From Acidimicrobiales bacterium (GTDB lineage: Bacteria; Actinomycetota; Acidimicrobiia; Acidimicrobiales; JAHEJN01), in the NCBI GenBank assembly GCA_024638845.1, contig JAHEJN010000023.1, positions 7,142-42,155 on the forward strand: DNA of 35,014 nt. The letters are read 5' to 3'. Below are positions 7,058 through 14,583 of the stretch, in pieces (position 1 is the first letter of the stretch; every line of letters begins with the position of its first letter). A model generated the notes under the pieces. That model had not been told where the DNA came from. It saw nothing but the letters and a program-made list of their open reading frames with translations, and searched no databases. A program made the translations under genes and the position numbers.

Positions 7058-9316
7058 ATGGCAACCGTGAGCCGGGTGCTTCCCTGGCGTCGCCACAGCG
7101 AGCCCGCGCTCGTCGAGCTCGAAGGCCTCATCGACGAGTTCGAGGTCCACCACGCCGGCTCCGACACGACCCTGATCCTGTTGGCCCACGAGATGGCAGC
7201 CGAGGCCCACCGGGGTCAGCGTCGCAAGACGGGCGAGCCCTACATCCATCATCCGGTCGCGGTGGCCCGCATCGTGGCCGAGCTCGGACTCGACAACGTC
7301 ACCGTGGCCGCCGCTCTCCTCCACGATGCGGTCGAGGACAGTTCCTTCACCCTCGCCGACGTCGAACAGCAGTTCGGCGCCGAGGTGGCCATGATCGTCG
7401 ATGGAGTCACCAAGCTCGACCGGCTCGCGTTCGACTCGAAGGAAGACCAGCAGGCGGCATCGATCCGCAAGATGATCGTGGCCATCGCCAAGGACCTTCG
7501 CGTCATCATCATCAAGCTCGCCGATCGGCTCCACAACATGCGCACGCTGGCTGCCCTACGCGAGGAGAAGCAGCATCGCATCGCCATCGAGACCCGCGAC
7601 ATCTACGCTCCGCTGGCCCACCGGCTCGGTATGCAGGAGATGAAGACCCAGCTCGAGGATCTCGCGTTCGCCTCCCTGCACCCCAAGCGCTACGCCGAGA
7701 TCGACCACATGGTCGCCTTGCGGGCACCGGAGCGCGATCTGTATCTGGAGCAGGTGCTCCAAGACGTGTCCGTTCGTCTCATGGAGCTCGGGATCGGTGC
7801 CGACGTCAGCGGTCGCCCCAAGCATCTCTGGAGCATCTACGAGAAGATGATCGTGAAGGGTCGCGAGTTCGACGACATCTACGATCTCGTCGGCATTCGG
7901 GTGGTGGTCGACTCGGTGAAGGACTGCTACGCAGCCCTGGGCTCGATCCACGCATCGTGGAAGCCGGTTCAGGGTCGGTTCAAGGACTACATCGCGATGC
8001 CCAAGTTCAATCTGTACCAGTCGCTGCACACGACGGTGATCGGTCCCCAGGGCAAATCGCTCGAGGTGCAGATCCGAACCCGCGACATGCACGCCCGATC
8101 CGAGCACGGTGTGGCTGCGCACTGGGACTACAAAGACCGCTCGCAGAGCGACGACCTCACGTGGTTGGCCCGAATCGTCGACTGGCAGAACGACACCAAC
8201 GATCCCAACGAGTTCATGGCCGCGCTGAAGGTCGACCTCGAACACGACGAGGTGTTCGTGTTCACACCGAAGGGCAAGGTCATCACCTTGCCCATCGACT
8301 CGACGCCCGTCGACTTCGCCTACGCCATCCACACCGAAGTCGGCCATTCCTGTATCGGGTCGAGGGTGAACGGCCGGCTCGTGCCGCTCGAGACCAAGCT
8401 CCAGTCCGGTGACACCGTCGAGGTGTTCACCTCGAAGTCCGAGAGCGCCGCCCCCAGTCAGGACTGGCTCGAGTTCGTGGTGAGCGGCAAGGCCCGTTCC
8501 AAGATTCGCCAGTGGCACATCCGTGAGCGACGCGAGGACGCCATCACGAGTGGGCGCGAGGACCTCACCGCCTCGTTGCGACGCGAGGGCCTGCCGGTCC
8601 AGCAGATCCTCGGATCGACCATCCTCGACGAGGTCGGCAAGGAGATGAACTACGCCGACCGCGACGCCCTCTATGCGGCCGTCGGCGACGGCCACGTAGG
8701 TCCTCGATCACTGGCCCAGCGCGTGGCGAAGCACCTCCACGAAGGCGCTCCCGAGCAGCAGATGCCACGCACCGCCACCCGTCGTCCCGCGCGGCGGTCC
8801 TCCGACGGTCGACCGGCGACCGGGGTGCACGTCGAGGGTCTCGACGACGTCATGGTGAAGCTGTCCCGCTGTTGCACGCCGGTGCCACCCGACGAGATCA
8901 TGGGCTTCATCACCCGCGGACGCGGCGTTTCGGTGCACCGCACCGACTGCGCCAATGCCGTCTCGCTGGCCAACGAGCAGTCGAACCGGGTCATCGATGT
9001 CGAGTGGGACGGTCACGCAGGGTCCGGGTTCGTCGCCGCAATCGAAGTGAAGGCCATTGACCGCTCGCGACTGCTCCGCGACGTCTCGGACTGCCTGTCC
9101 GACCAGCGGGTCAACATCCTCTCGTGTTCCACGGTCACCGACGACGACCGCGTGAGTCGGCTGGTTTTCGAGCTCGAGATGGGCGACTCGTCACACCTCG
9201 ACTCGATTCTCTCGTCGGTGAAGGGCATCGACTCCGTGTACGACGCCTACCGGGTGCTCCCGGGAAGCCGGGCCACGGGCGCCATCCGCGCCACCAACCC
9301 CGACAAGCGGACCTGA
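7058..9316 (+). CDS. rel: Bifunctional (p)ppGpp synthetase/hydrolase (Rel/Spo)
   Basis: This enzyme makes and degrades the stringent-response alarmone (p)ppGpp. The frame is open further upstream inside apt, but the ATG at 7058 follows a strong AAGGGAGGT Shine-Dalgarno sequence and starts at the usual place, giving 752 residues. Domains in order are an HD hydrolase (ICYIHH-type YIHHP at 62-66, LLHDAVED at 87-94), a synthetase domain (GRPKHLWSIYEKM, DDIYDLVGIRV, RFKDYIAMPKFNLYQSLHT, about 252-326), a TGS domain (about 395-460), a linker containing the CCTPVPPDEI zinc-finger-like segment (605-614), and a C-terminal ACT domain (about 660-735). The intact HD motif predicts that hydrolase activity is kept, as in most single-copy actinobacterial Rel enzymes. 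Confidence 0.97.
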   Translation: MATVSRVLPWRRHSEPALVELEGLIDEFEVHHAGSDTTLILLAHEMAAEAHRGQRRKTGEPYIHHPVAVARIVAELGLDNVTVAAALLHDAVEDSSFTLADVEQQFGAEVAMIVDGVTKLDRLAFDSKEDQQAASIRKMIVAIAKDLRVIIIKLADRLHNMRTLAALREEKQHRIAIETRDIYAPLAHRLGMQEMKTQLEDLAFASLHPKRYAEIDHMVALRAPERDLYLEQVLQDVSVRLMELGIGADVSGRPKHLWSIYEKMIVKGREFDDIYDLVGIRVVVDSVKDCYAALGSIHASWKPVQGRFKDYIAMPKFNLYQSLHTTVIGPQGKSLEVQIRTRDMHARSEHGVAAHWDYKDRSQSDDLTWLARIVDWQNDTNDPNEFMAALKVDLEHDEVFVFTPKGKVITLPIDSTPVDFAYAIHTEVGHSCIGSRVNGRLVPLETKLQSGDTVEVFTSKSESAAPSQDWLEFVVSGKARSKIRQWHIRERREDAITSGREDLTASLRREGLPVQQILGSTILDEVGKEMNYADRDALYAAVGDGHVGPRSLAQRVAKHLHEGAPEQQMPRTATRRPARRSSDGRPATGVHVEGLDDVMVKLSRCCTPVPPDEIMGFITRGRGVSVHRTDCANAVSLANEQSNRVIDVEWDGHAGSGFVAAIEVKAIDRSRLLRDVSDCLSDQRVNILSCSTVTDDDRVSRLVFELEMGDSSHLDSILSSVKGIDSVYDAYRVLPGSRATGAIRATNPDKRT

Positions 9317-9333
9317 CCCAGCGCGTGCGCCAG

Positions 9334-9339
9334 TAGCCT
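9334..9339 (+). promoter_or_regulatory. Probable -10 box for hisS-aspS
   Basis: TAGCCT lies 8 bases upstream of the hisS GTG at 9348, in a 31-base spacer after rel. A TGACC element at 9314-9318 could be a weak -35 at a short spacing. The arrangement predicts a leaderless hisS transcript. Confidence 0.45.
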
Positions 9340-9347
9340 GACGCGCC

Positions 9348-10613
9348 GTGTCGGCACGAGATACCTTCCGAGCCCCCAAGGGCACTCGCGACCTGCTCCC
9401 TCCCGAGTCGGGGCGGCAGCGCGCGGCGCTCGACCGATTCGCAGCATTGGCGTCGCGGTACGGCTACGGCGAGATCGTGTCGCCGATGTTCGAGGATCTG
9501 GCCGTCTTCCAACGGGTGGGTGAGAGCACCGAGATCGTAGGCAAGGAGATGTTCGAGCTGGTCACCAAGGGCGAGGGCGAGACGCGCCTGGCCCTGCGCC
9601 CGGAGCTCACCGCATCGGTGTGTCGCGCCTTTGCCCAGCATCGACCGGCCACACCATGGAAGGTCTTCTACCAGGGACCCCAGTTCCGCTACGAGCGACC
9701 GCAGGCCGGTCGCTACCGCCAGTTCACCCAGGTGGGGATCGAGGCACTGGGTCCCGACGATCCGATGCTCGACGTCGAGGTCATCACCCTCGGTCGACGA
9801 TTCCTCGACTCGCTCGGGCTGACTCGGGTGACGTTGCTGCTCAACACCCTGGGCGATCCGGCAGGCAGGCCCGCCTACTTCGCGGCTCTGCGCGAGTACT
9901 TGAGCGATCGCCGCACCGAGCTGTCGATCCAGTCGCAGACCACGCTCGAGACGAACCCGCTGCGGGTCCTCGACTCGAAGCGGGCCGAAGACGCCGATGT
10001 CATCTCCGGTGCGCCGCTCATGGTCGATCATCTCAGCGCCGAAGCGGCCGAGCACTTCGCGGCGGTGCGCGCCGGTCTCGACCAGCTGGGGATCGGCTAC
10101 GAGATCTCGCCTCGCCTGGTACGGGGCCTCGACTACTACCTGCGCACCACCTTCGAGTTCGCGGCCGAGTCCCTCGATACCGCGCAGAACGCCGTTGGCG
10201 GCGGAGGCCGTTACGACGGCCTCGTCGAGCAATTGGGCGGTCCGCCCACGCCCGGAGTCGGCTTCGCCCTCGGCGTCGATCGCATCCTGTTGGCGTGCGA
10301 CGCCGAAGCCGCCTTCGACGGCCCACCGGAGGCGGTCGACGTGTTCGTCATCGATCTCACCGACGGCACTCGGGCCCTTCCGATCATCGACGAGATCGCC
10401 ACGGCCGGACTGGCCGCCGATCGGGCCTACGACAACCGTTCGATGAAGGCGCAGTTCAAGGCGGCTGACCGCTCCGGCGCTCGTGTCGCCGTCATCGTCG
10501 GGGACGACGAGGTCGCCGCCGGCACCGCCACGGTCAAGGACCTCGCGACCGGCGATCAGGCCCCGGTGGTCCGCGCCGATCTCCTCTCCGCACTCAGGAA
10601 GCAGCTCACATGA
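9348..10613 (+). CDS. hisS: Histidyl-tRNA synthetase
   Basis: This class II synthetase charges tRNA-His. The 421-residue product has the usual bacterial length. It begins near the conserved FRAPKGTRDLLP and shows motif 1 (YGYGEIVSPMFED), a TLRPE-like ALRPELTASVCRAF block, motif 2 (FRYERPQAGRYRQFTQVG, 113-130), the histidine-specific LVRGLDYYLRTTFEF segment, GGGGRYDGL, and motif 3 (GVGFALGVDRILL). A C-terminal anticodon-binding domain follows. The GTG start is supported by the -10 box directly upstream. The stop overlaps the aspS start as ATGA, so hisS and aspS are coupled. Confidence 0.97.
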   Translation: MSARDTFRAPKGTRDLLPPESGRQRAALDRFAALASRYGYGEIVSPMFEDLAVFQRVGESTEIVGKEMFELVTKGEGETRLALRPELTASVCRAFAQHRPATPWKVFYQGPQFRYERPQAGRYRQFTQVGIEALGPDDPMLDVEVITLGRRFLDSLGLTRVTLLLNTLGDPAGRPAYFAALREYLSDRRTELSIQSQTTLETNPLRVLDSKRAEDADVISGAPLMVDHLSAEAAEHFAAVRAGLDQLGIGYEISPRLVRGLDYYLRTTFEFAAESLDTAQNAVGGGGRYDGLVEQLGGPPTPGVGFALGVDRILLACDAEAAFDGPPEAVDVFVIDLTDGTRALPIIDEIATAGLAADRAYDNRSMKAQFKAADRSGARVAVIVGDDEVAAGTATVKDLATGDQAPVVRADLLSALRKQLT

Positions 10614-12361
10614 CCAACCTTCGTACCGACTACTGCGGCGAGTTGCGCACCGCTGACATCGACCGCACCGTATCGGTGTGCGGATGGGTCGACCGGCGCC
10701 GCGAACACGGTGAACATCTGGCCTTCATCGACCTTCGCGACCACACCGGCGTGATCCAGTGCGTCGTCGACGAGAAACACGATCTGCGCAGCGAATACGT
10801 CGTCCGCATCACCGGCTCCGTCCGGCCACGGCTCGAGGGCACGGTGAACACCTCACTGGCCACCGGTGAGATCGAGGTCGGTGACTGCGAGGTCGAGGTG
10901 CTCTCGGTGTCGGAACCTCCGCCGTTTCCGCTCCACGATCGGGTCGACGTCGACGAGAACATCCGCCTTCGGTACCGGTACGTCGATCTTCGTCGGGCCA
11001 AGATGCAACGCGGGCTGCGGCTTCGGGCCAAGGTGAACCGCGCCGTCCGTCTGGCGATGGACCGCCAGGGTTTCGTCGAGATCGAGACGCCGATGCTCGT
11101 TGCCTCGACCCCCGAGGGAGCCCGTGACTTCGTCGTCCCGAGTCGCCTCAATCCGGGCAGCTTCTATGCGCTGCCGCAGAGCCCGCAGTTGTTCAAGCAG
11201 CTGTGCATGGTGGGCGGCGTCGACCGGTACTACCAGATCGCCCGGTGTCTGCGCGACGAGGACCTTCGCGCCGATCGCCAGTTCGAGTTCATGCAGCTCG
11301 ACGCCGAGATGAGCTTCGTGGGCCAAGACGAGGTCTTCGCCTGTATCGGCGAGGCCGTGAAGGACGCCGTCGAGGCGGCAACGGGGGAGCGGCCCGGCCC
11401 CATCGCCACGATGACCTGGCTCGACGCCCAGGAGCGATACGGCTCCGACAAACCCGACGTGCGCTTCGGCATGGAGCTCACCGAGCTCACCGACGCCTTC
11501 GCCCACACCGAGAGCAAGGTGTTCACCGTGCCCTGCATCAAGGGCATCAACCTCGAGGGCGGGGCCGACAGCCTCGGCCGAAACGCCATCGACGAGCTCA
11601 CCGACAAGTGCAAGCGGTGGGGGGCCAAGGGCCTGGCATGGTTCCGAGTGCGGGCCGGCGGCAACGGGGCAGTGGCGCTGGAGGGTGCCCTCACCAAGTT
11701 CATGAGCGACGCAGAACAGGCGGCGGTCGTCGATCGGCTCGGATGTGCCGACGGTGACCTCGCGCTGATCATCGCCGACACGCGCCGCACCGCCAACCAC
11801 GTGCTCGGGCTGTTGCGCCTCGAGCTCGGGCGGCCACCCGTGAACGAGGGGGGACTGAACTTCCTCTGGATCACCGAGTTCCCGCTGTTCGAAGCACTCG
11901 ACGAAGCCGGCAGTCCCATCCCGGCTCATCACCCCTTCACGATGCCGCACCCCGACGACGTGCATCTGCTCGACGAGGGCGGCAACGCGCTGCTCGACGT
12001 GCGTTCGCTGGCCTATGACCTCGTACTCAACGGGTGGGAGCTGGGCTCGGGGAGCGTCCGTATCCATCGCGGCGACATCCAGAGCCGGGTCTTCGGCCTC
12101 CTGGGGATCGGTCCCGAAGAAGCCGAGGCCAAGTTCGGCTTCCTGCTCGACGCGTTCCGCTACGGCGCACCACCGCACGCGGGTTTCGCGGTCGGTCTCG
12201 ACCGCCTCGTGGCGTTGCTGGCGGGCGAGGAGAACATCCGGGAGGTGATCGCCTTTCCGAAGACGCAGTCGGGTGGCGATCCGCTGACGAATGCACCCTC
12301 GCCCATCGATGATCGCCACCTCGAAGAGCTGGGACTGCGAGTTCTGCCTCCTGCCACCTGA
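10610..12361 (+). CDS. aspS: Aspartyl-tRNA synthetase, probably non-discriminating (Asp/Asn)
   Basis: This bacterial-type class II synthetase has 583 residues: an N-terminal OB-fold anticodon domain, the catalytic domain with motif 2 (CLRDEDLRADRQFEFMQLD) and motif 3 (GFAVGLDRLVALL), and the bacterial GAD insertion (about 290-410). Two positions separate enzymes specific for tRNA-Asp from those that also charge tRNA-Asn: E. coli has Leu30 and Lys81, while non-discriminating enzymes have His and Gly. Here the equivalents are His33 (RRREHG) and Gly77 (RLEGTVN). The enzyme is therefore predicted to make Asp-tRNA-Asn, to be amidated by GatCAB, consistent with many actinobacteria. Neither gatCAB nor asnS lies in this window, so that part is inference. 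Confidence 0.96.
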   Translation: MTNLRTDYCGELRTADIDRTVSVCGWVDRRREHGEHLAFIDLRDHTGVIQCVVDEKHDLRSEYVVRITGSVRPRLEGTVNTSLATGEIEVGDCEVEVLSVSEPPPFPLHDRVDVDENIRLRYRYVDLRRAKMQRGLRLRAKVNRAVRLAMDRQGFVEIETPMLVASTPEGARDFVVPSRLNPGSFYALPQSPQLFKQLCMVGGVDRYYQIARCLRDEDLRADRQFEFMQLDAEMSFVGQDEVFACIGEAVKDAVEAATGERPGPIATMTWLDAQERYGSDKPDVRFGMELTELTDAFAHTESKVFTVPCIKGINLEGGADSLGRNAIDELTDKCKRWGAKGLAWFRVRAGGNGAVALEGALTKFMSDAEQAAVVDRLGCADGDLALIIADTRRTANHVLGLLRLELGRPPVNEGGLNFLWITEFPLFEALDEAGSPIPAHHPFTMPHPDDVHLLDEGGNALLDVRSLAYDLVLNGWELGSGSVRIHRGDIQSRVFGLLGIGPEEAEAKFGFLLDAFRYGAPPHAGFAVGLDRLVALLAGEENIREVIAFPKTQSGGDPLTNAPSPIDDRHLEELGLRVLPPAT

Positions 12362-12371
12362 GAGCGAGGCA

Positions 12372-12377
12372 TAGGCT
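12372..12377 (+). promoter_or_regulatory. Probable -10 box for rarA
   Basis: TAGGCT ends 6 bases before the GTG of rarA at 12384. The spacer after aspS is only 22 bases and has no Shine-Dalgarno sequence, so a leaderless start is likely. No clear -35 element is visible. Confidence 0.4.
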
Positions 12378-12383
12378 GCGCCT

Positions 12384-13676
12384 GTGGCCGACGATCTCTT
12401 CAGCGCCGCCGCCGGTGAGCGGTTGGAACGACTGGCGCCTCTCGCGGCGCGGCTGCGGCCGAAGCACCTCGACGAGGTGGTCGGCCAGCAGCACCTGCTG
12501 GGGCCGGGCAAGCCTCTGCGGGCGCTCATCGAGGCCGACCGTCTGTCGTCGGTGATCCTCTGGGGACCGCCGGGCACCGGGAAGACGACGATCGCCCAAC
12601 TACTCGCTCGCACGACGGAGAAGGCGTTCGTGCAGCTCTCTGCCGTGTCGGCGTCGGTGAAGGACGTGCGGGCCGAGATCGCCAAGGCCGAGGCGCGCCT
12701 CGGCGAGCGCAGTCAGGGCACCATCTTGTTCCTCGACGAGGTGCACCGGTTCAACAAGGCGCAACAAGATGCCCTGTTGCCGGCGGTCGAATCGGGTCTG
12801 TTGGTGCTCGTGGGCGCCACGACGGAGAACCCGTACTTCGAGGTGAACCCACCGCTGCTGTCACGGTCGACGCTCTTTCGGCTGGAGCTGCTTGCGGCCG
12901 AAGAGCTCTACGAGCTCCTCGGCCGGGGTCTGGAGATGGAGGGCGCGTCGGCCACCACCGAGGCGCTCGATCACCTGGTCGCTCGCTCCGATGGCGATGG
13001 TCGACATGTCCTCACCTCGCTCGAAGTCGCCGTCGCGCTGGCGGGCGAACGGGGTGCACCGCCCGAGGTCGAGCTGGCCGATGCCGAGGCGGCGCTGAAC
13101 ACCAGGGCGTTGCGGTACGGACGAGACGAGCACTACGACGTGATCTCGGCGTTCATCAAGAGCATTCGGGGTTCTGACCCCGACGCCGGCCTGTACTGGA
13201 TGGGCCGGATGCTCGATGCCGGCGAGGACCCGCGCTTCATCGCCCGGCGACTGGTCATTCTCGCCAGTGAGGATGTCGGAATGGCCGATCCCCGAGGCCT
13301 GCTCGTTGCCAACGCCGCGGCCCACGCATTGGAGTTCGTCGGCTTGCCCGAGGCCCACCTCAACCTGGCTCACGCCGTCGTCTACCTCGCCACAGCGCCC
13401 AAGTCGAACCGGGTGACCATCGCGATCGGCTCGGCCATGGCCGACGTGCGCAACCAGGGCGGAGAAGTGCCGTTGCATCTGCGCGACGGGCACTACCAGG
13501 GCGCGGCGAAGCTCGGTCACGGGGTGGGATACGAGTATCCTCACGACGACCCTCGAGGATGGGTCGACCAAGAGCACCGACCCGACGAGGTTCGTGAGAA
13601 CGTGTACTACCAGCCCAGTGAGCACGGTTTCGAAACCGAGGTGGCTCGCCGCATGAGCGAGCGGACCGACCGGTGA
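12384..13676 (+). CDS. rarA: Replication-associated recombination ATPase RarA (MgsA)
   Basis: RarA is a clamp-loader-like AAA+ ATPase acting at stalled replication forks. The 430-residue product starts [20 protein letters not shown] and contains the family's [16 protein letters not shown] block, Walker [10 protein letters not shown] (61-69), Walker B with [16 protein letters not shown] (118-133) and sensor 1 GATTENP (144-150). The C-terminal half has the RarA oligomerisation signatures, including [23 protein letters not shown]-type sequence and [16 protein letters not shown]. The stop overlaps the next gene's GTG as GTGA. Other AAA+ families such as DnaX are excluded by the C-terminal blocks. 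Confidence 0.96.
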   Translation: MADDLFSAAAGERLERLAPLAARLRPKHLDEVVGQQHLLGPGKPLRALIEADRLSSVILWGPPGTGKTTIAQLLARTTEKAFVQLSAVSASVKDVRAEIAKAEARLGERSQGTILFLDEVHRFNKAQQDALLPAVESGLLVLVGATTENPYFEVNPPLLSRSTLFRLELLAAEELYELLGRGLEMEGASATTEALDHLVARSDGDGRHVLTSLEVAVALAGERGAPPEVELADAEAALNTRALRYGRDEHYDVISAFIKSIRGSDPDAGLYWMGRMLDAGEDPRFIARRLVILASEDVGMADPRGLLVANAAAHALEFVGLPEAHLNLAHAVVYLATAPKSNRVTIAIGSAMADVRNQGGEVPLHLRDGHYQGAAKLGHGVGYEYPHDDPRGWVDQEHRPDEVRENVYYQPSEHGFETEVARRMSERTDR

Positions 13677-14041
13677 GCGCGGGCGACCTCGCCGCCGTGC
13701 TGGTGGCGATCTCCTCGCTGGTGGTCATCGGCTTGGCCTGCGTGGTCGTCGTGAGCTTGCGCCGGACGGTCCGCGAGCTCGACGCTGCCGTCCGAGATCT
13801 CCGCGATCGACTCGAACCGGCCACGGTGCAGTTGGTCGAGACGGTCGACCTGCTGGCCGACGAAGCGCAGCGGGCCGACGGCGTGCTCGACACGATCGAT
13901 GCCATCTCGGCCCGCTCCGACGCGTTGTCGAGGGCGACCTACAAGGCCATTGCCGAGCCGGTGATCCGTACTGCATCGGTGATCCGGGGAACATCGAGGG
14001 CGGGCCGCAGGCTGCGCAGCCGAAACGAGGAGGCTTCGTGA
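13673..14041 (+). CDS. Small single-pass membrane protein, DUF948-like
   Basis: The 122-residue product has one N-terminal membrane helix (about residues 5-28, rich in Val, Ala and Leu) followed by a charged helical region with heptad-like spacing (RRTVRELDAAVRDLRDRLEP) that may form a coiled coil. It ends in a basic tail. Its position between rarA and alaS, ahead of another small protein, matches the small DUF948-type proteins in actinobacterial genomes; that assignment is from context and topology rather than a signature motif. The GTG start overlaps the rarA stop and the stop overlaps the next gene, so it is part of the rarA operon. Its function is unknown, possibly envelope-related. Confidence 0.7.
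   Translation: MSAGDLAAVLVAISSLVVIGLACVVVVSLRRTVRELDAAVRDLRDRLEPATVQLVETVDLLADEAQRADGVLDTIDAISARSDALSRATYKAIAEPVIRTASVIRGTSRAGRRLRSRNEEAS
14028..14033 (+). promoter_or_regulatory. Strong Shine-Dalgarno site of the second small gene
   Basis: AGGAGG is a perfect Shine-Dalgarno sequence. It lies 4 bases before a GTG at 14038 and 7 bases before the ATG at 14041. The spacing favours the ATG as the true start of the downstream small gene. Confidence 0.7.
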
Positions 14042-14301
14042 TGAAGCGGCTGATGTGGTTCTTCGCCGGCGCGGGCTCGGGGATTTGGGCCCAGCGGGCC
14101 GCAAAGAAGCGGTTGCAGCGGTACACGCCACCGGCGGCGGTCGAGCGGGCCCGCCAGTCGACGGTGAAGGTCGCTCGCGACGTGAAGGCTGCAGTTCAGG
14201 ACGGTCGCACGGCGGCCAGCGACTATCGAGAAGACGCCCGGGCCGAGGTGCAAGCCGATCGGGCTCGGCGCCGATTCCGGGCCGTGCGCGACGTGGGTTG
14301 A
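14041..14301 (+). CDS. Small basic protein, DUF6167-like
   Basis: The 86-residue product begins MKRLMWFFAGAGSGIWAQRAAKKRL, a short weakly hydrophobic segment with Gly residues followed by a basic amphipathic helical region rich in Ala, Arg and Lys. In actinobacteria a protein of this size and shape commonly sits between the DUF948-like gene and alaS, and that context supports the family guess. A GTG three bases earlier (14038) is an alternative start, but the AGGAGG spacing favours 14041. The function is unknown. It is probably co-expressed with the preceding membrane protein, whose stop overlaps this start. Confidence 0.68.
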   Translation: MKRLMWFFAGAGSGIWAQRAAKKRLQRYTPPAAVERARQSTVKVARDVKAAVQDGRTAASDYREDARAEVQADRARRRFRAVRDVG

Positions 14302-14326
14302 CGCCGGACCTGCGCCCTCAGCATGG

Positions 14327-14575
14327 TCAGCCCGGCGTGGTCACCGGCACCCCGCTGAGGCCGGCGAGGGCTGTCGGCCACATGAGCCGGATGACGGTCT
14401 GTGGGCCGGCGATGCCCAGCACCTCGAGCAGGTCGACTGACCCGGTGACCGCAGCGGCCACGACCGTGTGATCTCGGTGGCGCCGATCGGCGCGTGGTCG
14501 ATCAGCCCGAGCGTCAGGTCGAGTCGATGGCACTCATCGGTCCGGCCAGAGCCAAGATCGTGCGCCGGTAGGATG
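14327..14575 (-). pseudogene. Possible decayed minus-strand gene between the small ORFs and alaS
   Basis: This 282-base gap (14302-14583) has no plus-strand gene. On the minus strand two adjoining stretches look protein-like. From about 14565 down to 14471 one frame reads LDLTLGLIDHAPIGATEI. From about 14467 down to 14327 another frame reads VTGSVDLLEVLGIAGPQTV and continues to a TGA at 14327-14329. In both stretches the third codon position is strongly G/C, as in real genes here, and the residues are not the Arg/Pro/Ser-rich type seen in antisense frames. This suggests a frameshifted remnant. I do not recognise the family, and chance cannot be excluded. Confidence 0.3.
14569..14574 (+). promoter_or_regulatory. 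Probable -10 box for alaS
   Basis: TAGGAT lies 9 bases before the alaS ATG at 14584. It fits TANNNT and the spacing seen at other promoters in this window. There is no Shine-Dalgarno sequence before alaS, so the mRNA is probably leaderless or has a very short leader. Confidence 0.45.
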
Positions 14576-14583
14576 ATCCGACC

